A stretch of DNA of 64,000 nt from Anas platyrhynchos (Eukaryota > Chordata > Aves > Anseriformes > Anatidae). Under the pieces are notes generated by a model. The model was not told the DNA's origin, made no database searches, and saw only the letters and a program-made list of their open reading frames with translations. This document shows positions 1 through 11,659 of this stretch, in pieces. The stretch covers positions 6,879,501-6,943,500 of the forward strand of contig NC_092602.1 of the NCBI RefSeq assembly GCF_047663525.1, written 5' to 3'. The position numbers and the translations under genes are program-made. Positions within the stretch are counted from its first letter, which is position 1. Each line of letters opens with the position of its first letter.

Positions 1-3000
1 AGCCAGAGCCCAGGAAGGATGTGGGGCAGCCTATTGCCTGTCTGTGCACTCACCAGGGAAGCAGCAGATAACCCCATGCCCTGCTCTTGTGCCGGGGGCA
101 GAGGGTCCAATGCTCTCTGCAGAAATGCTGAAGCTTGCCTGGTGTCCTGGAAAGGCAGGCAGTCACATCCCAGAGCATGGGGGTAAGATGTGGGCACAGA
201 AACGGCACCGGTTCTTTGCAGAAAGAAAATATTGCTGGAAGAGTGGCAGTGCAAGTCGGTCCCTTCCCAAAAAGGACCGTAACTGGGGGGCTATAAGGAA
301 AAGCTGTTACACACAGCCCTGTTGTTTGTCCCAATGTATTTTGGTTGATAAAATCTGAGAGCAACTCCGGAGCCCTTTGCTGAGGGACGTAGGAAGATAC
401 CGTGCCTGGGGACGGGATTCTCCCCAAGTTGCTCTCCTCATCTACAGACCAGGTCCCTGCAGTCCGTGATCCAGCCATAGATGGAGAGTGATCAGCACCT
501 CCAGAGGTCATCCTTCAAACCAGCTGCCACTTTTGGGTGTTGAGAAGGACTACTCAGATCTCTTCCCACTGCCTACAGCCATGGGCTGGGGACAGCCAAA
601 CTTTGATGGCCAAAGCCAGGTAAATGATTCCTGGACAATATCAGGTCTGAGTCCAGACACAGATGGGATGGAGCACTCTCAAACTAGGTTATGAACAAAT
701 ACCTGTCACTTGGAGTTTTTTTGTGAATTTGTTATTAAGCTAAGAACATTTAAAAGCTTGGGAGGTGTTGAGCATCTCCAGGCACAAGAGATGTCTCAGG
801 ATATAACAAAGTGTGACTTGAATTTCTTGCACCTTGCCAGTGAGCCATGATTAATGGGTCAGGCAGCAGAGGTGTAATGAAATCAATAGAGTTTGCTTAT
901 TGTTTGTTTGGAGTGGAGATCTTTGCAGATCCAGAAGCGCTGTGGTGGTGTCATGCCCCCCCTCTTTCCCTCCAAGTTTTCTGTTCTGTTGAAAACTCTT
1001 TGGGTTTAACCCTTGGGAAGGCTGTGATTTGAAGGGTAGCTGCAAGAGAGTTGAGGTCTACAAGGATGTAATGTGTTTGGCATGGTTTGTGCTAGGAAAT
1101 GTCTGAGAGAGTAGAAAATAGGAGCTGTGTACAATACACCAGGGAAGGAGCTGAGGCTTGCAGACAGGGCTGCAGGCTCCGGCTCTAACCCCGGCTTGAC
1201 AATTGATAGAGAAAAATCTTGTGACTGCCGTCTTACAGCACTAACGAGGAACGCGCGTTCTCTTCTGATCAAAAGTCTGAAACACAACGTGCTCTCCCTG
1301 CCCGGCCTCTGATCTGCAAATACATCACTGGCTTTTATCACTCATTTTTTCTTTATCTGAGCGGAGCTGGTCTCAAGCGCTACAACCTGATTATCTCTGA
1401 GGAGGTTGCCAAATGCATGTCAGGGATCGTTAGACGTAATAATAAAGGAAGCAGGAGGAATCAAGTGGCTTGAGTAGGAAATCAGAGGGAATTCCTGGCT
1501 GTGGCTGCCAGTCTGGTGAACGCTGGGACCCGCCTGCAGCGTTGTGTGACAGAGGAGGTCACAGCTCAGGACTCGTAAGCCTTCTCAGATCAGTGATATA
1601 TTAAATGAAAATGCCATTGTGCATTCTCCCCCTCCCAAAACAATATATTTACATATACTCATAGCAGCTAGAAGAATGAGTCGTATTAAAAGTAGAACTT
1701 AAATCCCTCTTGGCCACCCCAAAAGTTTACTAGCCTTTGTTGTTCAACCCTTGCCTTTGGGATTATTGGCACTTCTGGGCAGGGCTAAGGGAAGATTTGG
1801 TTTCCCTTCAGTTCACAGAAAAATAATTGGTGGCACTGCTATGTTTTTGAATGAATTAGAAAATAAGCAACAATATTTTCCAGCCAAGAACCTTCTATTC
1901 AATTTGAAATTAATTTCATTCTGCATTCAAGTGATCTTGAGAACCATTTTTCACAGAAAATGGAAAGACATTTTTAACTAAAAACTGGTCTGTAATTAGA
2001 GGCTTTGCTTTAAAATAAAACATGTTTGGGTTTCCTCTGTTGTTGAGTTTTCAGAGTTATTTGTGTTTAAAAATGTATAATAGAATGGCTTGCACTGATT
2101 GAATTGCCTTCTATTTTGCTTCAAAATAGAACTGTGGCAAAAAAGTAATTTAACCCTAATCAAGTTCAAATCAATCAAACCTACTTAGCTACTGTCCTGT
2201 AGCTACCAAGTCAGGAAAGGCGATCTTCTCTGGGTAGAGGAATGAGGCTCTGATATGAAATAACGTTTTTTTTATTGGTCTTGTAACAAATTTCATAGAA
2301 ATAGGATAAAATCAGAATAAAAGATCTGGGCAAGAATTGTTCTTCAAACAAAGTCATTCTAAATTAGGTGGAGTTTCTCAAAGATTTTAGCTGCTCAGTC
2401 TCATTAAACTGGACTCTAGCACCTAAAATCCTCTCTAGATCTGGATGGAAATCCTCTTTGTCTTCTCTTAAGGCCTCTCTCTCTGTTTCAATAGTGGTGC
2501 TTGCATTTCCTAGCAGTCCCGGTGCACACCTCGGTTATGGCAGGAGGACTCGGAAGAGCCTGCTCCAGAAGCCTCTGGTTTATGGAGGGCTTTTCGTGGT
2601 GTTTTCTTAAGGTCTGAGCTGATCCGCAAGGAGTGGGGCTTATGGAGCTCGGTTTCCTGCGGCTCGGTGTCTCGCGGTTGGATTATCGCGTGCCTAATAA
2701 GGTGTGAGCCCTGATTGAAACATTTCCTGAGGTTGGGGCCTTTCAAATATTTCTCTCCCCAGTGTCCTTTCCAGCATCTAACAGCCCCGCTGGGCTCCAG
2801 CTGTGGCCCCTCTCCCAGTGAGGGCAGAAATACAGCCTTTTTCCTCCATCCAGCTGCCTACAGCCATCAAACCCAGCGAACTCCTAATGCTTCTGAGGCT
2901 TTTTTTTTCCAACCAGGTTGATTGAAATGGAACTGCGGATTTCAGGAATTACGACTGGAGGGAGCTGAGGGACGCACAGGAACGGTACGGTTCTTTATGA

Positions 3001-3200
3001 ATCGTTGAGAAATCAGTTTTGGGTTGAGATCAAACCTGGTGTGCTTCGCCCCAGAGGGAAACTGGGCGAAAAAGCTCCCATGTAGAGGAAAACAGCGGAG
3101 GAGTTTCAACTCTAACAAGGTTTAACCCACAATACAGTAAGCATGGACACAGTAAGTGACTATTTAAGACTAGGATAGGAGAGGTGGAGCCACGAGAAGG
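1..3200. other. Non-coding stretch, no gene seen
   Basis: I see no gene here. Open frames stay under about 155 codons and resemble no family I know. Composition drifts from about half GC at the left end to AT-rich from roughly 1600 to 2360. The part around 1310-1460 mixes TGCAAATA, GATTATC and a TAATAATAAAG run, which is the composition typical of conserved non-coding elements, but conservation cannot be judged from one sequence. A strong-looking acceptor (T9-CCAACCAG) ends at 2917, with no good donor after it. Confidence 0.6.
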
Positions 3201-3212
3201 CATCAGACCTAC

Positions 3213-3269
3213 CTTAGGATAAGAGTTATGAACTGCAGGGGCTGCCCTGGCATCTGTCTGGTCCAGAGG
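3213..3269 (-). other. Candidate internal exon (57 bp, minus strand)
   Basis: On the minus strand this block is preceded by a pyrimidine-rich acceptor (CCTCCCCATCCCTCCAG) and followed by a near-consensus donor (CTAAG|GTAGGT). It is 57 bp, so it has symmetric phase 0, and it is open in frame 0, reading PLDQTDARAAPAVHNSYPK. That composition is protein-like, but I do not recognise the protein. No partner exon is obvious nearby, so it may be a pseudo-exon, a lncRNA exon or a real coding exon of an unknown gene. Confidence 0.25.
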
Positions 3270-3299
3270 CTGGAGGGATGGGGAGGATCCCTGAGCTAT

Positions 3300-4845
3300 A
3301 GCACATGGGATCCTCATCGTGTAGCAGATGGGGGAGCTTGTCCCATTGTGGCCCCACCAAAATCTTGCCTAGGAAGGTGTCTTTCACCTCCTGGTGTGCC
3401 CAACAGCATGGAGATGAGCACTGACTTACTGATTACCTGTGCGTGGGCACGGGAATGTGCAGGCCAAAATATCCCTGTATTGGGGTGTGATCTGCTGCTT
3501 GGGAAAGGAATTGCCTTTTAGGGGTGGTTTAAGCTCCAGAAGAGTTGTTTATTCTGGAGAGTTGGAAGGGCACTTTTTGAAAAAAAAATTAAATTTTTTA
3601 AGTTGTGCAGCTTTGGGGTGCCTGCTAGAAATAAATCACCCGGATTCATTGCTTTCCTCCAACTCCCTGCATTCTTTTCCCTGAAACAAGCCACAAAAGT
3701 ATTCCCGGTATCATTTTGAGACATCGATGCTTGAAAATAATCCCAGACTGCAGAAGAGGAGGCTCATTTTGCTATCTGGCTGGAGCAGCCGAGCCCCTGG
3801 GGCTGCTGTCCCCCAGCACAGGCAGGGAGGGGAGCAGGGAGGGCAGCAGGCACGCCAGAGCGCTGTCAGCAGCCGCCGGCATTCCCGCGGGGACCGTGGC
3901 ACCTTGTGTGTTTTGACAGGGGACAGGCTGTTCTCCTGCTAATAGGCTGTTGGACACGGTGTTCGGGAGGAGAGGGTGGGAGGTTACAGACTGCAGGCAC
4001 AGCGGGAGGTTGGGGATGCGGCCGTGGCACCTCCACCCGCAGTGGCAAGTTTGGGGATCGATGATCCCATGCGTTATTGATCCAGGGAGGATGGAGGTTG
4101 GATCTGGGGCTGTGCTGCTGGGGCACGGGGGAGGAAGGCTGGAAAATACAATTCCCAGAGTCCTGGGGCAGAGAGATGCCGTTTGGCTGGCAGCAGGGGA
4201 GGAGGGAGCTGGCTTTTTAGGCTGTGTGCCATCAGCTGCAGTTCGGGGACCCTCTCCAGCAGCTCCCACCTCGGCTTCTGCGCTTGATCTGGGTTCTCTC
4301 CAGGAGCACGAGCTGGCTTCCAGCTTATTTTAGCGAGAATTTACTTCCTACATTTGTCTTTCCTCACGAGGGGAGGCAGAGGAGGAGAGAGGCTGGGCTG
4401 GTTGTTTATTTACACACAGCCCAGAATTGCAGAGCTTTAACTGCTTCTGTTTATGAGATAACCCAGTGGGGGGAAAAAAAAAATCTTAACACTTGTGAGG
4501 TTAACTGCCTTGAAAATCCCAAAAAATAGTTGGTTGGGTGGCCTTTCCTGCACATGTATGTGGGGATGCAGGTTTCATTAAGGCAATCCCACACTGCATG
4601 TCCAGCATACAGCAGATTCCTGATGCTCACAGGGAGATGTGCCCCCAGGACCTTCATCCTGCCCCTATCCAAGAGCGACACAGCTGGACCAGGCTGCAAA
4701 TAATCCCACAGGGGACTGATGGACCCAAACCAAGGGACACAGAATGAAGCAGACACAGCCCCATTAGGAAACTCTGCACAAGGTGTTGCAGTTGGGGTGC
4801 TGAGCCAGAAAGCCCATTAAAATCCTTACTAGGGGAGCAGAAGAT
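3300..4845. other. GC-rich non-coding stretch
   Basis: This is moderately GC-rich sequence with open frames on both strands that overlap each other, for example frames of 165 and 127 codons near 3.77-4.33 kb on opposite strands. Such overlap is expected by chance where stop codons are scarce. No splice-site pair, repeat or recognisable protein was found. Confidence 0.55.
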
Positions 4846-4849
4846 CTTC

Positions 4850-5275
4850 TTGCGTTAGCATGTGTCACCTTCAGGCTAAGATAAATAATAATAATGAGGA
4901 CAATGAGTGATTTAGAGGATTTTGCTAGCATAATTAATGCTGATTTATATCGCCAGGTAGCAGAGAGACAGGCGGCAGTAGAAGTTTCTGAATGAGACAG
5001 GGAAGGGGATGACAGTGGGGAGTGAAAAATGAAATGTGCTTGCTAAAAAAAGCAAGTGGAGCTGGCTTGAGCATCGAGTGGAGCAAAGCAGGTGACATAA
5101 ATAATACCAGCATATCTGCCCTTCTCCTTAACAGGGATCACTCACTCTATAATTAGTTGGAGTTATTAGTGTTCTCAGTCGCTGCATGAGCAGACATAGG
5201 GCTCTGTAAGACAGAAACTAATCGTATCTCTTCATCCTATGGAGATAATTAAATCGCAACGAGGGGAAAAAACTA
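4850..5275. promoter_or_regulatory. AT-rich block with homeodomain-type cores, possible enhancer
   Basis: Between GC-rich flanks this block holds a dense set of TAAT/ATTA cores: AATAATAATAATGAGG, a CATAATTAATGCTGATTTAT segment, TATAATTAGTTGGAGTTATTAG and GATAATTAAATCG near its right end. Vertebrate developmental enhancers often have this composition. It has no coding frame. The enhancer role is inference from composition only; cross-species alignment would decide it. Confidence 0.3.
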
Positions 5276-5279
5276 GTTT

Positions 5280-8200
5280 AGTCTGGGTAAAGAATGATTG
5301 CATGAGTTACATGACTCTGAGGGTGGGCTTCGTGGGATCAAATTAAACCTCTGGCTGGAGAACATGTTCTTCTGACTCGATCCAGCCAGCAGCTCTGCTG
5401 GGAGGACCCTTCCCACCCACAAGGACCCACCAGAATCACCAGGGTCCCCTCGGGTCCTCCTGGGTTCCCAGAGGAGCTGGAGAGCTCTGCTTTGCCATGT
5501 CCCAAGCTGTGAGACCCCTCCCCATTGAAGGTCCTGACCCCAGCATCTTCCTTTACCAGCAGGTCTAGCGTAGATGTGCAAGCTGATCATGCAAAGAGCA
5601 TTGCGGGGACATTGGGATTCTCTGGGTTGATCCTGCACTGGTGTAGCCATGGGATCTTGGCCATTGCTTGCAACAGACCCAAGGAATTCAAGATGTTGCT
5701 GGCCAGCCTCATCACTGGTGATCAGCAAAGCTGTCACCCTGCTTGCTGGGCTGTCAAGGAGCAGGATCATTTCTTTGCTGTGGTGCCACTGCTTGCTCCT
5801 TGGAGCAGCGGGAGCTTCCACGCATCTGAAAGTAATGGTGTTTTTTGCTTGTTTGTTTTTTAAATGCAAACTTTGGCAAAAAAAAAAAAACAAAAAACAT
5901 TATGGAGACAAGAGGTCGGAACAATGCAGAAGTATCTCTCAAACTCCCTCCGCTGGGAGTAAGGGCAGGCAGAAATCAATGGGAAGCTCGCTGGCCCGTG
6001 CAGCTGCCTGGCTGGAAGCAATCCCTGTAACCAGCAGCTCCGCATGTCCTTGAGATGGATTACACAGCCTCGGGGAGCTGGATGCCTGGGGAGGCACCCA
6101 GAGCATCCCACCCACGTAAGTAATGGGCTGGTGGCTCACAGGGGCTGGCTGCTCGCCCAGCTCTGGCTGTCCTTGCGTGTGCAGCATCACCCAGCAGCTT
6201 CTCCCTGCCTCATGTCCAGACTGGGGCTGCTGGGGCAGAAACTCCCTGGTACAGCCATGGGAAGGGGATGCTGGCGGTCCCCCTGTCCCCAGCTGTACAA
6301 AAAGCATCATACTGCATGGGGCTGGGGGGTGCAGGGGCGGATATTGCCATGGGGCTGGTCCTTTCTGCAGACCTAAGCAAGGAGCCACGACCCAGCCCCA
6401 GGGATGAGCGTGCAGCTGGGCTGGGAGGGTTCTTTGACTGCCAGGGACTGGGTTTTCCAAGTAACTTATCTAAAAAGCACCAGGACTGGGGATGTCTGCA
6501 GTTTGCAGGACAAAGCAGATGGGGAGAACTACAGAGGCAGTAGGCTGGAAGGACGTTAGATATAAGAAATAGCAGCGAACCAGCCTTGGGGACTGCTAAA
6601 ATATTGATTGCAATCTTCCAGCAAGGCATAATGTGCTCCTGCCCCCACTGTGCTGCTTGTGTCTGATGTCCTGATCCTCCCTCTGGCCTCTCCTGTGTAA
6701 CTGCTGTGTTGTGCTCCCAGCCGGCAGATGGGGAAACTGAGGCACAGCGTGGGTCCTGAGAAAATGTTTGAAACTTGATGCAAAATGGCAAAGGTGGAAA
6801 AAGGTCTTGCACCTTGCACGCCCACAACCTGATAAATCTGGTGGGTCCCAGCGTGGAGACTGCAAGGTCTGCGGGTACCCCAGGCTCAACCTCCCTGGTC
6901 CCAACCACCCCAGCCTCTGGTATCCCATCCCGGTGACTTTGGGGATGTGGCCAGTGGGATGTGAGCAGCTGAGCAACCTCCCTCCTGTGCCGCAGCAGCC
7001 TCGCCGCTGTTCCTCCCTCACCCAGGAGCCCGAAAAGACACCGTGACTCACTGCTTTTCCACGGGCGCTCCTGCCAACTCTCGAAATACTCGCTGTTTTT
7101 CTTAGAGCCCTGGCTCCTGGAGCCATGTAATTACTTGAGCTTTCATTTTCTTTAAATAAAGCCCATTTCTAACAGTCATGTTTTCAAAGAATAGGCAGAA
7201 AATGTGGCCTCTTATGAGCTCACAGGCCACATAATGAAAACCCCACCTTTATTCATTTTCTTTTTTTCTCCATGTCATGGTTTTCGCAATCTGCTGTTGC
7301 GAGAGGGCTTGCTGGAAGTCCCCTTTCTCTATCCCTCAAGTCTTGCAATGCTGTAAATGATCCCAAGTTTGTGCCCAGGTGTGTTGACATATCAGGTCTA
7401 GAGGTTTTGATAAGTTATTGTTGATATTTTCTACCTGGTGATGCACAATTTTGTGCAACAGGCAGGGAGGGCAAGTCGAAAGGTAGTAAATCCCAATGGA
7501 TGCAACAGACCTTTGCTGGTATGACTTGCATTGCATGAGCATGTCTTGGATCCACCCCTTGTTTTGAACCCCATCAGAAAACCCTGATTTTATGCTGGTT
7601 GGGTTTAATTGTCTCCCAGAAGAGCCCAAGATCTTTATGAGCTGCGTTCTTGCTGAGCATCTCTTCATTACCTACCCCAGGCAAACCACGATCCCACACT
7701 GCGCCTGTCCCACACAACAATGTTCTTTGGCCTGAGTTTGAAATCTCTTGCTCAGTCTTTTCACCTCATTTCCCCACTCCTTTTAAATACACATTTCTGG
7801 TCCAGGAGGAGCTCCAAGACCTCCCAGTCTCCGTGCAACCACTAGGTGAGACAAAGATGATCATTTGATGCTGGATGAGCTACAGAGAAGTGAAGATACC
7901 TGGTGACGAGGAAGGAACTCTGCTGGTCCCACCCACAATAAAGCATCAGGAACACGATGCAATGAAGCGATCCCATCCTGGCAGTGCTCCAGCTCCTTTA
8001 TGGGACAGCAGAGACTTCAGCAACGAGACATGCAGGAGCAACTTGGTGTTTTCCTTGTCCTGTTGATGAGCTTAGATTTTAATTCTGCCCTCAGACCCCC
8101 AGCAAGATATCCAGGGTGCATGGGCAGAGGCCCACAGCATTTCCTTTTGAAACAATCCTCTTAATTGAACAACCATCACCGGTGATCTCCAGCGAGCAAG

Positions 8201-8955
8201 AAGCACGTGATTAGAAGTAATCCAGCGCCATTCCAAAACATACTTTCTGGAGGGTGGGTTACTAGCATTTTTAGCAACATCCATCATCACAGTGGCCAAA
8301 ATCACACGTTCAAAACGAGGCCTGCAAAATATGGAAAAGTTTAAATAATCCTTGGAAGCAGTCCAGGAATCAGTCCTTCAGTCTGAGGGACATTTTATGA
8401 ATAATGCTGTAACACAAGTCCCGTAATGGCAGCCCCAAGATCCATCCCGTTGATTTTCCAGTCTGATTTTTCCCATTCCAAGAGGAACGACTTTGATTTT
8501 GTTGGGGGGTAACAGCAGAACTGGACTAGCTTGGATTTGAAGACCTCAGCTTGCAGGAACAGGCAGCAATGTGAATTTTCTCCACTTGAGGTTTCTCATG
8601 GCCTGGATCTCCTTTTTATACGCTATTATTTACACCTCTATTGCATAACCAGGGAGCTGCCTTCTTTCTACTGCAGGAGATGCTCCCCTCCCTCTGCTGG
8701 AGGCCTGATTGCTGTGCAGTAGCCAAAGCCTTGGAGATGCAGCAGACCTGCACGTTTTTCTTTTCTGGCCCTCTTGCATCCATGCTGACATCTGAGGTTT
8801 TCATTTCCTGAGGCCACAGGACAGAGGAAGAGGAGCCACCCCACTGTAAGGGCCACCACGGTGACCTGCCTTCAGTGTGGCTGTGACCCCACTTTCCAGA
8901 TGGATAGCAGGAGAGAGGGACTCACTGAAGAGAGAGCTGCTTGGATCTTCATAGG
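5280..8955. other. Non-coding stretch, no gene seen
   Basis: The longest frames (206 codons on the minus strand at 5273-5893; 232 codons on the minus strand at 6210-6908) overlap frames on the other strand and have no domain I recognise. There is a short poly(A) at about 5879-5890. Positions 7110-7260 form an AT-rich, enhancer-like block with AATTACTTGAG and TTTAAATAAAGCCC. A donor-like CAC|GTAAGT lies near 6117 without a convincing acceptor. Nothing else stands out. Confidence 0.55.
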
Positions 8956-8957
8956 GA

Positions 8958-8958
8958 A

Positions 8959-9018
<60 letters not shown>
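8958..9018 (+). repeat. (AAT)n microsatellite
   Basis: About 20 uninterrupted copies of the trinucleotide AAT/TAA, followed by AAATAAATAAAAAC. On the minus strand it gives chance frames with long tyrosine or isoleucine runs, which are not genes. Its uninterrupted length suggests the locus is length-polymorphic. Confidence 0.97.
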
Positions 9019-9019
<1 letters not shown>

Positions 9020-9540
9020 TAAATAAAAACACCAACCACCCAAACAACTAACCAAACAGAAATCCTGCAGAACTTTCTCACTTTTGTTTTCCCTGTTCCT
9101 CAGCAACAACCTTAAGCAGAATCCCCTTTGCCACTGCTAAAAGGAGGATGAAGAAATAGACGTGGGAGGCTGTGTTGCCCAACCATCTCAGGAGTCAAAA
9201 GTCTCTGGAAAGGAAGGGAGAGGACAGATGGGAGCAGAAAGCACAGCCCGTGGGCGTATTTCCACACTCTAAAGCCCTCTGGCACAGCAAAGCATCCTGC
9301 ATCCATAATTCTCCAGACTGGCACACAGCAGCTGCTGCACGGGGTCTCGATGACACCCAGCATCAAGCCATACACACATCTTCCACCCACCACGAAGGCA
9401 CTGATGCAGCACATTAACACATCCTCCTCTTTCATGTCAGGAAAAAAAAAACTGAGGCAGCTTAATAGATATTCATCCGCTGACCTGCAATTCATGCCGA
9501 AGCAGTCAAGCACCTTCCACTTGCTTTTTATGTGGTTTTA
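9019..9540. other. Non-coding stretch, no gene seen
   Basis: Mixed-composition sequence to the right of the microsatellite. A 133-codon minus-strand frame and shorter plus-strand frames overlap one another and resemble nothing known to me. There are no convincing splice pairs. Confidence 0.5.
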
Positions 9541-9760
9541 AATGTTTTTTAGAAGTATCTGTTTATTACAGCTCAATAAAGTTTTATTTTGCAAAAAACC
9601 ATGATTGATTTCCTCTGCTTTAAACAACAAACAGTCAACCTCCCCGGCTAGCACCTCCTCCCCGATTCATAAAAATGTGTTAACAATTCATTTAAAATTC
9701 ATATACAAGCCAAGCACAGTTTATTCATGAAGTTACACAAATTAATACAAAGCAGCACAC
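9540..9760. promoter_or_regulatory. AT-rich block with a poly(A) signal-like hexamer
   Basis: The block contains AATAAA in a CTCAATAAAGTTTTATTTTGC context, followed by several AATTCATTTAAAATTCATA-type stretches and a TTAATACAAAG. It could be the 3' end of an unannotated plus-strand transcript or a conserved non-coding element. No coding frame leads into it, so the poly(A) reading is weak. Confidence 0.25.
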
Positions 9761-10940
9761 TGCCTAGGCCTGGCACGAAGTCAAAGCGTGCTCTGACGGC
9801 CTCCCTCTGCTGCACAATACAGCAATGTGCTCCTGGAAGCTGCCCTCGTGGCTGGCGGCTCCGAGATCAGCAGATAGCAGTTCACATTTCTCCTCCCCTC
9901 CCTGCTACTGGCTTTGCTCTGCACATCTCACAGATGCCATGCAGAGGAGCAGAGGTGAAGATCTCGGGCTGTAGGAGGCTTTGTGTGCCTTTGGTGCCTG
10001 TGCATCCTCCCTGCATCAGCTCTTTTCTTGCACGTGCCGTGGTGACGGCAGCATCTCTCCTCTCTGCTGTGTAGGTGCCTGCCCAGAGTGGATGCTGCTG
10101 GTGGTCCTTAATTTGTCTTGTTAGGTCACCATCCCTTTTTTATGCTCCTAGACATGCTTCTGGCAGTGCCCTAAAGGCACTAATTGGCCTTAACTGCACT
10201 CAGCAGCTTCACCTGGGACACCTAGCCACCGCCTCTTCCCATGGCCCAGGACTTGTATTTAAGGAGAGCCCTCTGCCTTACCCCTTTCTCTGTCCCTGAG
10301 CTATGTTGTAGGTGTGTTTCTAGCCCTGCCTCCTGGATAGACCTTGGACAGGTTCTCATCTCCTGCCATGTTTTCTGTCCAGACCTGAAACCTCTTCTGT
10401 AGGGACTCTGTCCCTAGCCCTTTCTCCTTGTTGGATCTGCACTGTAAGTAACCTGCCTGTCCTGGCTGGACCCAGAGTCTCTGCTGTGGAGACAGTGTTT
10501 CCACTCTTATTTTCTAGATTGACCCCTTGTAGTACGTTTGAGCCTTGTCTCCAGCCCTGTCTCTGTTTTTTCTTTTGCTCTGGGTGGGCTCTGGACCTGG
10601 TTCATCCCTGCCTTGTCTGAGGCTGCCAAGGGCCTTGCTGTACTTGGCGCTGCAGACAGCATCCTGGTGGTGAGGGCACTGCTTCTCCTGAGATAACCTC
10701 CAGCTCCCGGCTTGCCCACCTCATGGGGCAGCTCCCCAGCAGGATTATCTCCTGCAGCTGAGGCCATCTGAGGCAGCAGCACATCCCCTCTGCTGAACTC
10801 TCAGGTATCCCCTACCTCCCCTGGAGAGGGATGGGCAGCTCCAGAGGGCCAGCTCTGTCTGGTGTAGGTGTCCTCGATGGAGAAGAGTCTGGGTACTGAG
10901 CCATGGAGCACCTGTGCCTCTGCCAATGAGGCTGGAAATG
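9761..10940. other. Non-coding stretch, no gene seen
   Basis: GC-moderate sequence with overlapping chance frames. A pyrimidine-rich acceptor (CTCTCCTCTCTGCTGTGTAG) ends at about 10074, and a weak acceptor/donor pair brackets about 10758-10804. Neither pair is good enough to call an exon. Confidence 0.5.
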
Positions 10941-11138
10941 TGTCCTGGTTTTGGCTGAGGCAGAGTTAATGTTCTCCATAATACCTGCTATGTTGTAGTG
11001 TTTTGGATTGAGGAGGAAAACAGTGCTGATAACTCGCTGATGTTTCAGTGGTTGCGGAGCGGTGCTGACACTAAGTCAAGGACTTTTCAGCTCCTTGTGC
11101 TGCCCAGCCGGAGAGGGGAATGGGGCTGCACAAGCTCA
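10941..11138 (+). mobile_element. Truncated endogenous-retrovirus LTR relic
   Basis: The sequence starts TGTCCTGGTTTTGGCTGAGG and continues with GAGTTAATGTT, GTTTTGGATTGAGGAGG, GATAACTCGCTGATGTTT and ACTAAGTCAAGGACTTTTCA. From memory this order of segments matches the 5' part of a common avian endogenous-retrovirus LTR family. It is diverged and seems truncated: the later LTR part, the second LTR and any internal region are not visible. It probably survives as a degraded solo LTR. The 5' boundary at TG is clear; the 3' boundary is approximate. No viral coding sequence is present. Confidence 0.75.
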
Positions 11139-11539
11139 GCTGGCCACGCTGCTCTTCCTGAGATGCAAACAGAATGCAGCAGGGCTTGCTCTCATCCATG
11201 CCCCTGTGATGCTGCCGAGGGTTCCCTGTGAGCCTGTCCGGGTACCATCAGCCCCTTTCCTTGGGGTATGCAGCAAGGGGATCCCAGCCCCTTGCCATCA
11301 ACTTTCCCTTTGTGAGGGCTGGAATTATGCAGTTCTAACAGCGATGATCTGGGGGGAGAAATGATTCTTAAGTTAAATATTTTAACTGGTGTTTAGTACT
11401 AGGTTCTTTTTGGTAGCACCCAGTATAGCTCTGCAAAGCTGCAGCCTAGCCTGATTCATGGAAGCTGACTTGATCTATTGAAACATGTGTTTGTTTAAAT
11501 AATTATTCACCTTCATTCCTCCTCTTTCTTCTCTTCCAG

Positions 11540-11653
11540 CAAGAAAAAAATCAACAAAGCAGTGCTGAAAGGCTGCTTTGTATGGAGAGCCTGGGGTCTC
11601 CCTCCTCCAGCACTGCCAGCACAACATTTGCCCCTGTACTGGCACTTGAGTGA
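11540..11653 (+). other. Candidate terminal exon after a very strong acceptor
   Basis: A long pyrimidine tract (CCTCCTCTTTCTTCTCTTCCAG) ends at 11539. Read from the first base after it, the frame is open for 37 codons, beginning QEKNQQSSAERLLCMESLG and followed by serine-rich sequence, and stops at TGA 11651-11653. A possible donor (AACAAG|GTGACA) lies at 11703 if the exon is non-coding and longer. I do not recognise the protein. It sits about 400 bp right of the LTR relic. Confidence 0.2.
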
Positions 11654-11659
11654 GGTGCT

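Noticed and set aside
6210-7126. 232- and 176-codon minus-strand frames that overlap in different frames
   Set aside because: Two long frames on the same strand over the same bases show low stop density rather than coding.
8801-9109. Minus-strand frames with long tyrosine or isoleucine runs
   Set aside because: They are translations of the (AAT)n microsatellite.
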